Source of the DNA: Pseudomonadota bacterium
Lineage (GTDB): Bacteria; Pseudomonadota; Gammaproteobacteria; Eutrophobiales; Eutrophobiaceae
Reading direction: 5' to 3'
Length of the DNA: 62,770 nt
Assembly (NCBI GenBank): GCA_013112535.1
Contig: JABFGI010000007.1
Span: 107,592 to 170,361, forward strand
Shown: one piece after another, positions 1 to 9,210 of the stretch
Numbering within the stretch: position 1 is the first letter of the stretch
Layout of the letters: each line of letters opens with the position of its first letter
Program-made: the position numbers and the translations under genes
Notes under the pieces: model-generated
Told to the model about the DNA's origin: nothing
Databases searched by the model: none
What the model saw: the letters and a program-made list of their open reading frames with translations, nothing else

Positions 1-425
1 AATTCGCTCATTGTCTTTTTCTCTACCGGGTGCAGCAAATCAGGCGCAAGATCACACAGTGGCTTTAATACAAAAGCGTATTCGGTAATATCAACTCTTG
101 GTAATTCATGTTTGTCGCATACCAGGTCACCGAATAGCAACAAATCAATATCAAGTGTTCTTGGGCAATAGCTTGAATCACTTTGCCTTCTACCGGATTG
201 GCGTTCTATTTCCTTTAGCTGCTTTTCTATTCCATCTATATCGATATCAGTTTCAAAGCTTACAACCAGATTATAAAAGTCATCACCTTCAAATCCGTAG
301 GCCTTACTTTCATATACGGGAGAAATTTGAAGTTGGCCATATGAGGATTTAAGTGCGGCTAAACCATCTCGTATACTTGTTTCCCGCTCAATGTTACTGC
401 CTATTCCTAAATAAACCTGCGTCAT
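1..425 (-). CDS. folK: 2-amino-4-hydroxy-6-hydroxymethyldihydropteridine pyrophosphokinase (HPPK), C-terminus beyond window
   Basis: Transfers pyrophosphate from ATP to 6-hydroxymethyl-7,8-dihydropterin, the step before dihydropteroate synthase in folate synthesis; cytosolic. The reverse-strand frame starts MTQVYLGIGSNIERE, the usual HPPK N-terminus. It contains the signature PRTLDIDLLLFGD around residues 95-107, with the two acidic residues that bind Mg-ATP. The frame is open to the left edge, so roughly the last 20 residues are missing. The ATG overlaps the stop of folB in an ATGA arrangement, so the two are probably translationally coupled and catalyse consecutive steps. Assignment is secure; only the 3' end is unseen. 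Confidence 0.93.
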   Translation of the reverse strand, partial: MTQVYLGIGSNIERETSIRDGLAALKSSYGQLQISPVYESKAYGFEGDDFYNLVVSFETDIDIDGIEKQLKEIERQSGRRQSDSSYCPRTLDIDLLLFGDLVCDKHELPRVDITEYAFVLKPLCDLAPDLLHPVEKKTMSE

Positions 426-784
426 TCTTTATTATTTTTGCCTCGTTCAATAATGACACCGACATCTCTGACACCACGAACCGCGCCTTTCTTATTTAAT
501 GATAAACGCAACCATGGTACTTTAAATTCTGTCATGATGATTTCAGCTATTTTTTCAGCCAATGTTTCAACCAGTTCAAACTCACTCTCACCAACATAAC
601 TCATCAAACGTTTTGCTACCGCCTTGTAATTCAAAGTGTCTTCAATATTATCGCTATTGGCAGCTTTGCGAATATCCGTTCCCATTTCCAGATCAATAAT
701 AATGGTTTGCTTCATACGACGTTCCCAGTCGTATATGCCGATGATGGTGTCGATTCGAAGATCTCTAAGATAAATAATGTCCAT
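422..784 (-). CDS. folB: Dihydroneopterin aldolase
   Basis: Cleaves 7,8-dihydroneopterin to 6-hydroxymethyl-dihydropterin and glycolaldehyde, feeding the FolK product encoded directly downstream. About 120 residues, normal for the family. It begins MDIIYLRDLRIDTIIGIYDWE, with the conserved I-G-x-x-x-W-E segment near residue 18, and ends with the K-P-x-A-V/R-G region in the form NKKGAVRGVRDVGVIIER. Two starts are possible: the ATG chosen here, or a TTG two codons upstream at 790, which sits closer to a GGAAA ribosome-binding sequence. Its stop overlaps the folK ATG. It is transcribed away from plsY. Confidence 0.92.
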   Translation of the reverse strand: MDIIYLRDLRIDTIIGIYDWERRMKQTIIIDLEMGTDIRKAANSDNIEDTLNYKAVAKRLMSYVGESEFELVETLAEKIAEIIMTEFKVPWLRLSLNKKGAVRGVRDVGVIIERGKNNKE

Positions 785-861
785 GTTCAACTGTTTTCCA
801 TATTGCGTTCACTTTTAACTAATTCCAGCATAACTGAATCTCTATTCTATTTTATTATTTA

Positions 862-931
862 TGTGAAAGGTGAAGCGTGAAGGATTAAAAGTCAACTTCA
901 ATTACATAAGCTTCACTTTTCACTTTCACCT
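862..931. repeat. Imperfect inverted repeat between folB and plsY
   Basis: The left arm (862-883, GTGAAAGGTGAAGCGTGAAG) and right arm (908-931, CTTCACTTTTCACTTTCACC) are imperfect reverse complements of about 20 bp around a 25-nt loop. It lies in the divergent gap between folB and plsY. It could be an intergenic repeat of the genome or a regulatory structure; the sequence does not decide. Confidence 0.5.
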
Positions 932-976
932 CGTTAAAGACTTGACCTTCTATACTGAAGCGATTCCAATACGCAC

Positions 977-1576
977 ATGATAATTTCCATTGCCGTCGTC
1001 ATCTTTGCTTACCTGGCAGGCTCCGTTGCCTCCGCTATCCTGATCTGTAAATTATTCGGTCTTTCCGATCCCAGGGCAGGCGGTTCCGGTAATCCAGGCG
1101 CAACAAATGTATTGCGCTTACACGGCAAAAAAGCCGCGATCCTGACTTTGGCTGGTGATGTTCTCAAAGGTGTTGTGCCTGTACTACTGGCAAAATTTAT
1201 TGGAAGCTCTGAATTAATTATCGCGCTTTGTGGTCTGGCCGCATTTTTCGGACATTTGTTTCCCATCTTTTTTAAATTCAAAGGAGGCAAAGGTGTAGCG
1301 ACTTTAATCGGGGTGTTATTTGCGACACATTGGATGCTGGGACTGGCTTATGTTACTACTTGGGGTGTTAGCGCATTATTGTTCCGTTATTCATCCTTAT
1401 CAGCACTGATTGCAGCAATATTAACCCCTGTCTACTCCTGGCTCATATTGCAAGATATCGGTTTCACAGTTAGCCACGTGACAATGGTGACGATATTAAT
1501 CTGGCGCCATCGCTCCAATATCAAAAATTTAATCGCTGGCACTGAAACCAGAATTGGTAATAAAAAGAAAACTTAA
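977..1576 (+). CDS. plsY: Glycerol-3-phosphate acyltransferase PlsY
   Basis: Integral inner-membrane enzyme that acylates glycerol-3-phosphate from acyl-phosphate, the first acylation of phospholipid synthesis. Its 199 residues match the family. Motif 1 appears as [13 protein letters not shown] near residues 36-48 and motif 2 as [13 protein letters not shown] near 98-110. Several hydrophobic spans are present, starting with the N-terminal one. It is divergent from folB and convergent with tsaD, sharing 4 bp at the stops. The plsY-folB-tsaD-rpsU neighbourhood is classic for gammaproteobacteria. Confidence 0.96.
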   Translation: MIISIAVVIFAYLAGSVASAILICKLFGLSDPRAGGSGNPGATNVLRLHGKKAAILTLAGDVLKGVVPVLLAKFIGSSELIIALCGLAAFFGHLFPIFFKFKGGKGVATLIGVLFATHWMLGLAYVTTWGVSALLFRYSSLSALIAAILTPVYSWLILQDIGFTVSHVTMVTILIWRHRSNIKNLIAGTETRIGNKKKT

Positions 1577-2586
1577 GCTTTTCCCATTTCATCCAATGGC
1601 CACCTGGGTTTTGCCTGAAAGTTTAATGATTCAGTCTGTCCTGTTTTAAGTCTTAAATAGCCAGCATAAGCGATCATTGCGCCATTATCAGTACAAAATT
1701 CGGCGCGTGGAAAATATACTTTTCCATTTACTTCATTCATCAAGTCATGCAAACCGTGTCGTAACTGTTTATTGGCACTCACCCCGCCCGCAACAACAAG
1801 CTCTTTCAAGCCTGTATCTTTTATTGCACGTCGACATTTAATAATAAACGTATCAACCACAGCATCAACAAAGGCACGTGCAATATCCGCATGTGTTTGT
1901 TCATCACTCGGCTCTGAATTGACCGTATTCAAAGCGAAGGTTTTCAAACCACTAAAACTAAAATCTAACCCGGGACGATCCGTCATAGGTCGAGGAAACT
2001 GAAAACGTTGACTATCTCCCTGATCTGCTAAGACTGAAATTGCTGACCCACCGGGATAGGGTAAACCGAGTAATTTGGCTGTTTTATCAAATGCTTCACC
2101 CGCGGCATCATCAACAGACTCACCTAGAATGTTATAGTCTCCGGGTTTGCTGACATGAACAAGTTGCGTATGGCCACCAGAGACCAATAAAGCTAAGAAC
2201 GGATATTCAGGTACATCATCTTCCAGCATCGGAGCCAATAAATGAGCTTCCATATGATGCACAGCGATCGCCGGAATGGATAAGGAATAAGCCAGACTGC
2301 GTCCCATTGCCGTACCCACTAATAACGCTCCCATTAATCCAGGTCCGGCTGTGTAGGCTATCGCGTCGAGCGATTTGAGCTTTGTATTGGCTTCAGATAC
2401 TGTTTTCTTAATTAACGGCAATAAACGACGTACATGGTCGCGCGACGCCAATTCCGGTACGACACCACCATATTCTTTGTGCAAATCAATCTGACTATAA
2501 AGATTATGGGCAAGTAGCCCTTTTTCCGAGTCATATATTGCGATTCCCGTCTCGTCACACGATGTTTCTATACCTAATACTTGCAT
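1573..2586 (-). CDS. tsaD: tRNA N6-adenosine threonylcarbamoyltransferase TsaD
   Basis: Transfers the threonylcarbamoyl group from TC-AMP to A37 of ANN-decoding tRNAs, working with TsaB/TsaE. The protein has 337 residues and an ASKHA fold. It begins [19 protein letters not shown]. The metal-binding HHMEAH lies near residues 110-115 and LVSGGHTQL near 134-142. The late [13 protein letters not shown] near residue 300 holds the conserved D-N-G-A-M-I. Divergent from rpsU across about 100 bp that must hold both promoters. Normal length and no anomalies. Confidence 0.97.
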   Translation of the reverse strand: MQVLGIETSCDETGIAIYDSEKGLLAHNLYSQIDLHKEYGGVVPELASRDHVRRLLPLIKKTVSEANTKLKSLDAIAYTAGPGLMGALLVGTAMGRSLAYSLSIPAIAVHHMEAHLLAPMLEDDVPEYPFLALLVSGGHTQLVHVSKPGDYNILGESVDDAAGEAFDKTAKLLGLPYPGGSAISVLADQGDSQRFQFPRPMTDRPGLDFSFSGLKTFALNTVNSEPSDEQTHADIARAFVDAVVDTFIIKCRRAIKDTGLKELVVAGGVSANKQLRHGLHDLMNEVNGKVYFPRAEFCTDNGAMIAYAGYLRLKTGQTESLNFQAKPRWPLDEMGKA

Positions 2587-2690
2587 TTATCTCACTGTTT
2601 TCCTGTTATTTGCATTGCAATTTCACCCATTCTCACTAAAATACCGCCTCTTTTTGAATCCAAGTTAAAGAAGTTAAGGAAATAAGTACT

Positions 2691-2906
2691 ATGCCCTCAG
2701 TTAAGGTAAGAGACAACGAACCGTTTGATATTGCTATGCGTCGCTTCAAACGTGCCTGTGAAAAAGCCGGCACATTGGCTGACGTTCATCGAAGCGAATT
2801 TTACGAAAAACCAACCCAGGTTCGTAAACGTAAAGCTGCTGCTGCTGTCAAACGTGCTCAAAAGCAGGCATCCAGAAATGTCCTGCATCGTATACGTCCA
2901 TTCTAA
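2691..2906 (+). CDS. rpsU: 30S ribosomal protein S21
   Basis: Small basic protein of the 30S platform near the anti-Shine-Dalgarno region. It has 71 residues and opens [19 protein letters not shown]. The tail is Arg/Lys-rich ([14 protein letters not shown]). A clear AAGGAA ribosome-binding sequence sits 9 nt before the ATG. It is the first gene of an rpsU-yqeY-dnaG-rpoD series on the + strand, matching the macromolecular-synthesis operon of gammaproteobacteria. Confidence 0.97.
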   Translation: MPSVKVRDNEPFDIAMRRFKRACEKAGTLADVHRSEFYEKPTQVRKRKAAAAVKRAQKQASRNVLHRIRPF

Positions 2907-2938
2907 ATCCAGTTTTTACAGCACTTTATTCATCAGCC

Positions 2939-3388
2939 ATGGCTGATATCAAAAATAAAATCAGCGACGAAGTAAAGACTGCTATGCGCAGCAAAGACAA
3001 GGAGCGACTTGGCGCACTGCGTTTGATACAGGCCGCATTCAAACAAAAAGAAGTTGATGAGCGTATCGAGCTTAACGATGAACAAAGCATCACTATTCTC
3101 GATAAAATGGCTAAACAGCATCGTGATTCCATAACCCAATTCAAACAGGCCAATCGCGATGATCTGGTTGAAGTTGAGCAATTTGAACTCAATATCATTG
3201 AAGAATTTTTACCTGCTCAATTATCCGATGAAGAAATCAATACCTTTATTGAAAATGCGATTTCCAAAACCGGCGCTGCTTCAATTAAGGATATGGGCAA
3301 AGTCATGGGCATCTTAAAGAGCGAACTTCAAGGTCGCGCGGATATGGGCAAAGTCAGCGGTTTAATTAAAGCCCGTCTTAATTCTTAA
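2939..3388 (+). CDS. GatB/YqeY domain protein
   Basis: A 149-residue member of the YqeY family, related to the tail domain of the GatB amidotransferase subunit that grips tRNA; the cellular role of stand-alone YqeY is not settled. It begins MADIKNKISDEVKTAMRSK. Family segments include LRLIQAAFKQKEVDER near residues 28-43, IIEEFLPAQLSDEEI near 86-100, and a C-terminal MGKVMGILK...GRADMGKVSGLIK repeat. It lies 32 bp after rpsU and 72 bp before dnaG, its usual position, and is probably co-transcribed with both. Confidence 0.93.
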   Translation: MADIKNKISDEVKTAMRSKDKERLGALRLIQAAFKQKEVDERIELNDEQSITILDKMAKQHRDSITQFKQANRDDLVEVEQFELNIIEEFLPAQLSDEEINTFIENAISKTGAASIKDMGKVMGILKSELQGRADMGKVSGLIKARLNS

Positions 3389-3460
3389 ACTCTAAATTCT
3401 CCATTTCATTAGCGATGAAAATCGCTGCTCTATACTACTTTCGCTGTATACTATTTGCGT

Positions 3461-5272
3461 ATGGCTGGTCGAATCCCACAACATTTTATTGATGAATTAC
3501 TGTCTCGAATTGATATTGTCGATATCGTTGATGCCTATGTTCCACTGAAGAAAGCAGGTAAAAATCATTCAGCCTGTTGTCCATTTCATGATGAAAAAAC
3601 ACCTTCATTTACAGTAAGCCAGCAAAAACAGTTCTACCATTGCTTTGGTTGCGGTGCTAACGGTACCGCTATCAGTTTCCTGATGGAATATCTGCATATG
3701 GGTTTTATTGAAGCAATTGAAGATCTCGCTTCACGTGCCGGCATGGAAATACCTCGCGAAGCATTACAAGCTTCACAATCGAATAATATAACGACAGAAC
3801 TTTACGAATTAATGGAACTGGTAACGCAATTCTATTGCAAACAGCTACGCCAACATTCGGAGGCAACCAAAGCTGTTGATTACCTTAAAAACCGCGGTAT
3901 CAGCGGTGAAATAGCTGCTGAATATGAATTAGGCTTTGCACCTTCTGGCTGGGATAACCTGATGAAAGAGTTAGGTCGCTCGGATGATTCTTCTAAACGA
4001 CTTGCCAGTATTGGTGCTGTCATAGAAAAAGATCAAGGCGGTTATTATGATCGTTTTCGTGAACGTATTACTTTCCCCATACGTGATCAACGTGGCCGTG
4101 CCATTGGCCTTGGAGGGAGAGTATTAGGCGATGATAAACCCAAGTATTTAAACTCTCCTGAAACTCCAATTTTCCATAAAGGCCGGGAACTGTATGGTCT
4201 ATATCAAGCCAGAAAAGTATTAAAAGATGTCGATTGCCTGTTTGTTGTTGAAGGTTATATGGATGTTATTGCTTTGGCACAGTTTGGAATTAAAAATGCA
4301 GTTGCCAGCCTGGGCACAGCTGCAACACCGGAACATATGGATAAAATGTTTCGTATGACAAACAAGGTCGTGTTTTGCTTTGATGGTGATGAAGCTGGTA
4401 AGAAAGCCGCCTGGCGAGGATTAGAAAACTCATTACCTTTACTGAAAGATGATAAACAAGTCTACTTTATGTTCTTACCTGATGGTGAAGATCCGGATAC
4501 TTTCGTTAGAGGTAAAGGTAAAGAAGCTTTTCTTGCTAATGAAATGCAAATACCCTTGTCAGAATTTTTATTTAGTACCTTATGCCAGGGAATTGAATTA
4601 AATACACCGGAAGGTCAAGCATCCATGGCCAAGGTCACGCTACCCTTTATTAGTAAACTAGTATCAGCACCTGCATTGACGTCTATCCTGCTGAGAAAAC
4701 TCAGCGGTGTTTCCAAAGTCCCCAACGAAGAGCTGGCATTGCAGCTTAAACAATATAAACAAACAGGCACGGCAAACATTCCAGCACCGAAGCGTAGAGC
4801 TATAATAAATAGAAGTACCGGTCAACAAAGCTTACTGACTGAGGCAATGAAATTATTATTGAGGAAACCCGACCTTGCTCTCGAAGCATCATTGAATGAA
4901 AAGCTTTCGGAAATAAACATCAGGGGAATTGAATTTTTGAACGAAATAGTAAACTACATTCAAAGCAACCCTAATGCGACTATTGCTGGCATCACGGAAA
5001 ACTACCGGGACAGAGAAAAAATCAGAAAAAGACTGATAGAACTTGCCCCTTCCGAGACTCAGTATGCTGCTGACGATAATTTTTCTGATGATAGTATTCG
5101 TGACAGTTTTTTTGATGCTTTGACAAAACTCAAACAAGTGACAGATCAGTCGAAACTTCGCCAATTCGCGAATATTAATAGCACTGGAGAATTAACCGAG
5201 GAAATGAAAAACGAATTTCGTTCACTTGTCTCTAGCAGAAAAAAAACAGGAGATGAAACAACTGAGACCTAG
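3461..5272 (+). CDS. dnaG: DNA primase DnaG
   Basis: Synthesises RNA primers for replication. About 603 residues. The zinc-binding domain has C-C-P-F-H near residue 40 and YHCFGCGANGTAISF near 60-74. The TOPRIM core has VVEGYMDVIAL near 266 and the D-x-D pair in FCFDGDEAGKKAA near 308. The C-terminal part that binds DnaB helicase is more divergent. I chose the ATG giving MAGRIPQHFIDELL, the usual DnaG start, rather than the in-frame TTG two codons upstream. Third gene of the rpsU-rpoD cluster. Confidence 0.97.
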   Translation: MAGRIPQHFIDELLSRIDIVDIVDAYVPLKKAGKNHSACCPFHDEKTPSFTVSQQKQFYHCFGCGANGTAISFLMEYLHMGFIEAIEDLASRAGMEIPREALQASQSNNITTELYELMELVTQFYCKQLRQHSEATKAVDYLKNRGISGEIAAEYELGFAPSGWDNLMKELGRSDDSSKRLASIGAVIEKDQGGYYDRFRERITFPIRDQRGRAIGLGGRVLGDDKPKYLNSPETPIFHKGRELYGLYQARKVLKDVDCLFVVEGYMDVIALAQFGIKNAVASLGTAATPEHMDKMFRMTNKVVFCFDGDEAGKKAAWRGLENSLPLLKDDKQVYFMFLPDGEDPDTFVRGKGKEAFLANEMQIPLSEFLFSTLCQGIELNTPEGQASMAKVTLPFISKLVSAPALTSILLRKLSGVSKVPNEELALQLKQYKQTGTANIPAPKRRAIINRSTGQQSLLTEAMKLLLRKPDLALEASLNEKLSEINIRGIEFLNEIVNYIQSNPNATIAGITENYRDREKIRKRLIELAPSETQYAADDNFSDDSIRDSFFDALTKLKQVTDQSKLRQFANINSTGELTEEMKNEFRSLVSSRKKTGDETTET

Positions 5273-5416
5273 CGAACTTAGCCCCCATGTGCTAAACTTG
5301 ACCGTTTTAGCCTACTCAAATGTTTTTATATTAATCAAGCAGTTATGGGTTATTAAAACATTATTTTTATCAAAAAACAGCAAAATATTTATAGCAATTT
5401 TCGAGCCAATACATCT

Positions 5417-7270
5417 ATGGAACAAGCAGAACAAAAAGAGCCAGTAATTAAAGAAGACGATAAGTCATTACTCAAAGTCCTTATTGCCAGAGGTAAAGAA
5501 CAGGGATTCTTAACCTATGCCGAGGTTAATGACCATCTGCCTAATGATATTGTTGAGCCAGAACAAATTGAAGACATCGTTAATATGATCAATGACATGG
5601 GGATTACGGTACATGAATCTCCACCCGATCTTGATGGTCAAATAACAGACAATACCAATGCACCTGATGAAGATGCTGCTGCTGAAGCGGCGGCAGCATT
5701 AGCCAGTCTTGAAAATGAGTTTGGTCGTACAACTGACCCGGTCAGAATGTACATGCGTGAAATGGGAACGGTTGACCTGTTAACCCGTAAAGGCGAAATC
5801 AAAATTGCCAAACGTATTGAAGAAGGTATTGGTCAGGTACTTAGCGCATTATCCAGTTATCCTGGCACGGTAAAAACATTGCTCAATGCCTATAACATGA
5901 TTTTAAATGAAGAAATGAAACTCAGCGATGTTATCGTCGGTTTCAATGATACCTCTCATTATCCGGATGAAGGCATTCAAGTCGTAAATCCGACGCAAAT
6001 TGAAGAATCCGACGACGATAGTGACGATGATGATGATTCAGAAGAAGAGGAAGTAGCGGCATTAACAGCCGAAGATGTACGTGAACACATTGAAAAGCTG
6101 GAAAAACTTCATCAGAAATACGTAAAGTCAGTTAAGCGTTATGGCAAAGAAGACAATAAAACAAAAGTACATGAAAAAGAATTAGCGGACTGGTTTCTTG
6201 AACTTAAACTTGCACCAAAATTTATTGCTTTATTAACGGATAATCTACGAGATTTAATTGATCGCATTCGTTTCACTGAACGACGTGTCATGGAACTGTG
6301 TGTTAAAGAATCAAGAATGCCTCGCAAGGAATTTATAGCTGATTTCCCCGGTAACGAAATCAACTTTAAGTGGATAAAGGGCGTTATTAAAAAGAAATCT
6401 GCTTATTCAGAAAAGCTTAAATTACAGGAAGAAGAAATACTTAAAGTACAGGGCAAACTGGCTCTTATTTTTGAAGATGCCCTATTAGACATTTCCGAGA
6501 TTAAGGAAATCAACAGAACCATTTCAATTGGTGAAGCAAAGGCGCGACGCGCTAAAAAGGAAATGGTTGAAGCAAACTTGAGGCTGGTTATTTCTATTGC
6601 CAAGAAATACACCAACCGTGGACTGCTCTTCCTCGATCTGATTCAGGAAGGTAATATTGGCTTGATGAAAGCGGTAGATAAATTTGAATACCGCCGTGGT
6701 TACAAGTTTTCGACTTATGCTACATGGTGGATTCGCCAGGCAATTACCCGATCAATTGCTGATCAAGCGCGTACTATTCGTATCCCGGTACATATGATCG
6801 AAACGATTAATAAATTGAATCGTATTTCCAGACAGGTACTTCAGGAGATGGGACGCGAACCAACACCGGAAGAACTGGCAGAACGTATGGAAATGCCGGA
6901 AGAGAAAGTACGTAAAGTGCTTAAGATTGCAAAAGAACCTATTTCAATGGAAACACCCATTGGTGATGATGAAGATTCACATTTGGGTGATTTTATTGAA
7001 GACGCTAATATTCAGGCACCCGGCGATTCAGCTGGATTTGAAGGTTTACGTCGAACCACGCGAGATGCCCTTGAAGGTTTAACTCCACGTGAAGCGAAAG
7101 TACTTAGAATGCGTTTTGGTATTGATATGAATACTGACCATACACTTGAGGAAGTCGGCAAACAGTTTGATGTAACGCGTGAACGCATTCGTCAGATAGA
7201 AGCTAAGGCGTTACGTAAGCTTCGCCACCCTTCCCGTTCGGATGAGCTTAAGACATTTCTTGATACCTGA
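5417..7270 (+). CDS. rpoD: RNA polymerase primary sigma factor sigma-70
   Basis: Housekeeping sigma factor, 617 residues like E. coli RpoD. Region 1.1 is at the N-terminus. Region 1.2 is [16 protein letters not shown] near 107-122. A long acidic stretch ([15 protein letters not shown], near 196-210) precedes the non-conserved region. Region 2 contains [20 protein letters not shown] and the -10-reading [15 protein letters not shown]. Region 4.2 contains [20 protein letters not shown], which reads the -35 element. A 144-bp gap from dnaG allows an internal promoter. A tRNA follows 28 bp after the stop. Confidence 0.98.
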   Translation: MEQAEQKEPVIKEDDKSLLKVLIARGKEQGFLTYAEVNDHLPNDIVEPEQIEDIVNMINDMGITVHESPPDLDGQITDNTNAPDEDAAAEAAAALASLENEFGRTTDPVRMYMREMGTVDLLTRKGEIKIAKRIEEGIGQVLSALSSYPGTVKTLLNAYNMILNEEMKLSDVIVGFNDTSHYPDEGIQVVNPTQIEESDDDSDDDDDSEEEEVAALTAEDVREHIEKLEKLHQKYVKSVKRYGKEDNKTKVHEKELADWFLELKLAPKFIALLTDNLRDLIDRIRFTERRVMELCVKESRMPRKEFIADFPGNEINFKWIKGVIKKKSAYSEKLKLQEEEILKVQGKLALIFEDALLDISEIKEINRTISIGEAKARRAKKEMVEANLRLVISIAKKYTNRGLLFLDLIQEGNIGLMKAVDKFEYRRGYKFSTYATWWIRQAITRSIADQARTIRIPVHMIETINKLNRISRQVLQEMGREPTPEELAERMEMPEEKVRKVLKIAKEPISMETPIGDDEDSHLGDFIEDANIQAPGDSAGFEGLRRTTRDALEGLTPREAKVLRMRFGIDMNTDHTLEEVGKQFDVTRERIRQIEAKALRKLRHPSRSDELKTFLDT

Positions 7271-7298
7271 TTTTTAATTTATAATTTCAAGTCTTTGC

Positions 7299-7375
7299 GG
7301 GCCCGTAGCTCAGTTGGTTAGAGCATCCGACTCATAATCGGCAGGTCGAGTGTTCAAGTCACTCCGGGCCCACCA
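7299..7375 (+). tRNA. tRNA with CAU anticodon, probably tRNA-Ile2 (lysidine type)
   Basis: A 77-nt cloverleaf with encoded CCA. The acceptor stem is GGGCCCG/CGGGCCC, the anticodon loop CTCATAA, and the T arm GAGTG-TTCAAGT-CACTC. The CAU anticodon fits elongator Met or Ile2. The C4-G69 and C5-G68 acceptor pairs and the CGACTCATAATCG-like anticodon arm resemble Ile2 tRNAs whose C34 is changed to lysidine by TilS. The other CAU tRNA in this window, at 20591, looks like elongator Met. The Ile2 call is inference. Confidence 0.85.
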
Positions 7376-7380
7376 TAAAC

Positions 7381-7416
7381 AAAAAAGCCGGTACATCCTC
7401 ATGTACCGGCTTTTTT
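7381..7416. terminator. Bidirectional rho-independent terminator
   Basis: A perfect 11-bp stem AGCCGGTACAT/ATGTACCGGCT with a CCTC loop, flanked by A6 on the left and T6 on the right, so it works on either strand. It separates the rpoD-tRNA transcript from the convergent gene at 7440-7859. Confidence 0.95.
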
Positions 7417-7439
7417 ATAACAAGTTCTTTTACAAGATG

Positions 7440-7859
7440 CTAAAAGCCTGAAGCCACTGCGACAGTTCCAATAAGAACACCAACAATAACTCCAAGAGGG
7501 ATATCCAGGGATTTTTTCGGTTGTGCTTCTACTTCAGTTTCGCCATCTGCACGAACAACATAATATTCAGTAGCGTAGTCAACACCATTAAGTTCAAAAG
7601 CCTTCAGACCATCATCATTTAATTTCAGATTAAACACTGCTGGCTTTTCCGTCAGTTGATTCATTGTCATGATTTCATCTGGCTGCAACAATGTTCTGTC
7701 CAGTCTAAACCCAAAATCATGCTCTGTTTTTGTTGATGTACCTACATCAAATGTCATATTAAAATAAAACATGCCTTGCTGATCGAGTACAGGTTCTACA
7801 GCATGTGAATTTATTGATACCAGGATCAATGATAGAAATAACGGAAATACCTTTAACAT
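7440..7859 (-). CDS. Hypothetical exported protein with C-terminal membrane anchor
   Basis: Not recognised. The 139 residues begin with a typical signal peptide (MLKVFPLFLSLILVSINSHA, then VEP). A probably beta-rich domain with acidic patches follows, with no cysteines after the signal. The C-terminus is a 19-residue hydrophobic stretch (LGVIVGVLIGTVAVASGF), suggesting a periplasmic domain anchored at its end. It shares the terminator at 7381 with the tRNA. Transcribed alone; the next minus-strand gene lies 110 bp upstream. Real-gene confidence is good; function unknown. Confidence 0.7.
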   Translation of the reverse strand: MLKVFPLFLSLILVSINSHAVEPVLDQQGMFYFNMTFDVGTSTKTEHDFGFRLDRTLLQPDEIMTMNQLTEKPAVFNLKLNDDGLKAFELNGVDYATEYYVVRADGETEVEAQPKKSLDIPLGVIVGVLIGTVAVASGF

Positions 7860-7968
7860 AGCCCACTCCCCTTTTGATTTGGACTTAATGACTTTCTCTA
7901 GACTAAAGAAAATAGATAGGACTGTAAATACCGTATCGTCCTGCTTGAAAGTATTACGTACAGATAAA

Positions 7969-8658
7969 TCAGGTTTCCTGCGTTTTGGGTTCTTCCTGTT
8001 GTTGCTCTGGAATTAATTTTTCGAGTGACTTTTCAAGTTCATGCAAAAAATCATCAAATAGACTTTTCAACTCAGGAAGCTTCTTCAAAACTTCTTTTTC
8101 TGTCTGTTCTATTTTCGATTCGATTTCTGGAATGACCTTTTCTTTAATTTCTTCAGCTTTTGATTTCATTTCAGGTACAATTTTTTCTTTTATTTCTTCT
8201 ACCGACTCTTTTATTTGCCCTGTGAGTTCTTCTGTTATTTCCTCAATATCATCAAACATTTCAGCCATATTTTGATTAACGGTTAATGGAAGTACTGTTT
8301 TACGGTGATTAACTTTCCAAATTTCGTTATGTTTTTCCAGATAAGTCTTTAAATTTATATCTACTTTCTTCTGGTTTAATGAGGTAGTGACGCTTGTTTC
8401 TACTTCGGCAACAGCATCATCGATAATTATTTTACCGAAAGAAAAATCAGTAATGTTTTCAAACTGAGACAACTCTTCAGCATCATTTATCGAATTTACT
8501 AAACTGTATTTTTTCACCAACGCCATATTTTTTGTCTTCATACCCAACCAAAAATGTTCGCTAACCTGTTCCGGCGTTTTCTTCGACTGGCAAGACATCA
8601 ACGCCATTGTTAGAACTAATAATGGTATAAAAAGAACAAAATGGCTTCTATCGATCAT
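7969..8658 (-). CDS. Predicted lipoprotein with long coiled coil
   Basis: Function not recognised. The 229 residues begin with a lipoprotein signal whose lipobox is L-M-S-C (Cys at about 23), followed by QSKK. Residues about 25-130 resemble a small NTF2/DUF4878-like fold, with an early EHFWLGMKTKNMALVKKY helix. Residues 130-220 are a charged heptad-rich helix with repeated EEIKEKV/IPEIESK units, so a coiled coil in the periplasm is likely. The fold comparison is inference only. Confidence 0.75.
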   Translation of the reverse strand: MIDRSHFVLFIPLLVLTMALMSCQSKKTPEQVSEHFWLGMKTKNMALVKKYSLVNSINDAEELSQFENITDFSFGKIIIDDAVAEVETSVTTSLNQKKVDINLKTYLEKHNEIWKVNHRKTVLPLTVNQNMAEMFDDIEEITEELTGQIKESVEEIKEKIVPEMKSKAEEIKEKVIPEIESKIEQTEKEVLKKLPELKSLFDDFLHELEKSLEKLIPEQQQEEPKTQET

Positions 8659-9090
8659 GTCATTGCCCTGTGTCAGTTAAGTTATCTCCATAAAAGGAGT
8701 GTATTAAAAATGGTTCCTGCAACTTCGATATTACCGCCATCCATGCTGCCAAGTTACGAGAGAACATAAGTTCGATGCAACAATTGTTAAAAAATATACC
8801 TATTTTATTCAATATGACCATTTTTAATGTTATAAATTACCCATTCAACTCGCGGAAATGAGCATTATAGTATGGATTCTAAGACCACGGTTTCATCTAT
8901 AAATTGCACCAATATTTTGTTGCGCCACACATTTTTTGTTTCTTTTACACACAATCGTATGCACCAGAAACTCGATAAAAAACTGTATCTATCTGTTTTA
9001 AATGTATTATTTCTAATAATACAATATGGCACGTCTATTGCTTATACATAAGAGTAATAAGTACTTAGCAGATTTGTGCTGAGACAAAAT
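8659..9090. other. Gene-free AT-rich stretch
   Basis: No credible coding frame was seen on either strand. The only clear structure is an inverted repeat GTATTATT-tct-AATAATAC near 9002-9020. Promoters for the lipoprotein gene (minus) and the hydrolase gene (plus) must lie in this stretch or just beyond it. Confidence 0.5.
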
Positions 9091-9190
9091 TATCTAATGA
9101 ATTGATTCAATTCATTCAGATAAAGACAAAGAATGCCGATAGTACTTATGACACTCCTCTATCAGGGGGCTGTAATAAGCCTCCTGAACT
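9091..9190 (+). promoter_or_regulatory. Structured leader upstream of the hydrolase gene
   Basis: Two hairpins precede the CDS. The first (9091-9122) pairs TATCT-AATGAATTG with CAATTCATT-c-AGATA around ATT, 14 bp with one bulged C. The second (about 9165-9186) pairs GGGGGCT with AGCCTCC around GTAATA. A GGGAG ribosome-binding sequence follows. The structures are direct observation; a regulatory role is inference and I do not recognise a known riboswitch. Confidence 0.45.
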
Positions 9191-9210
9191 TAACATAAGG
9201 GAGAACGGAT

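Noticed and set aside
98..352. An 84-residue plus-strand frame
   Set aside because: It lies entirely within folK on the other strand, whose HPPK signature is clear.
8659..9210. Possible known riboswitch upstream of the hydrolase gene
   Set aside because: I looked for c-di-GMP, TPP, cobalamin and similar consensus segments and did not find any; only generic hairpins are visible.
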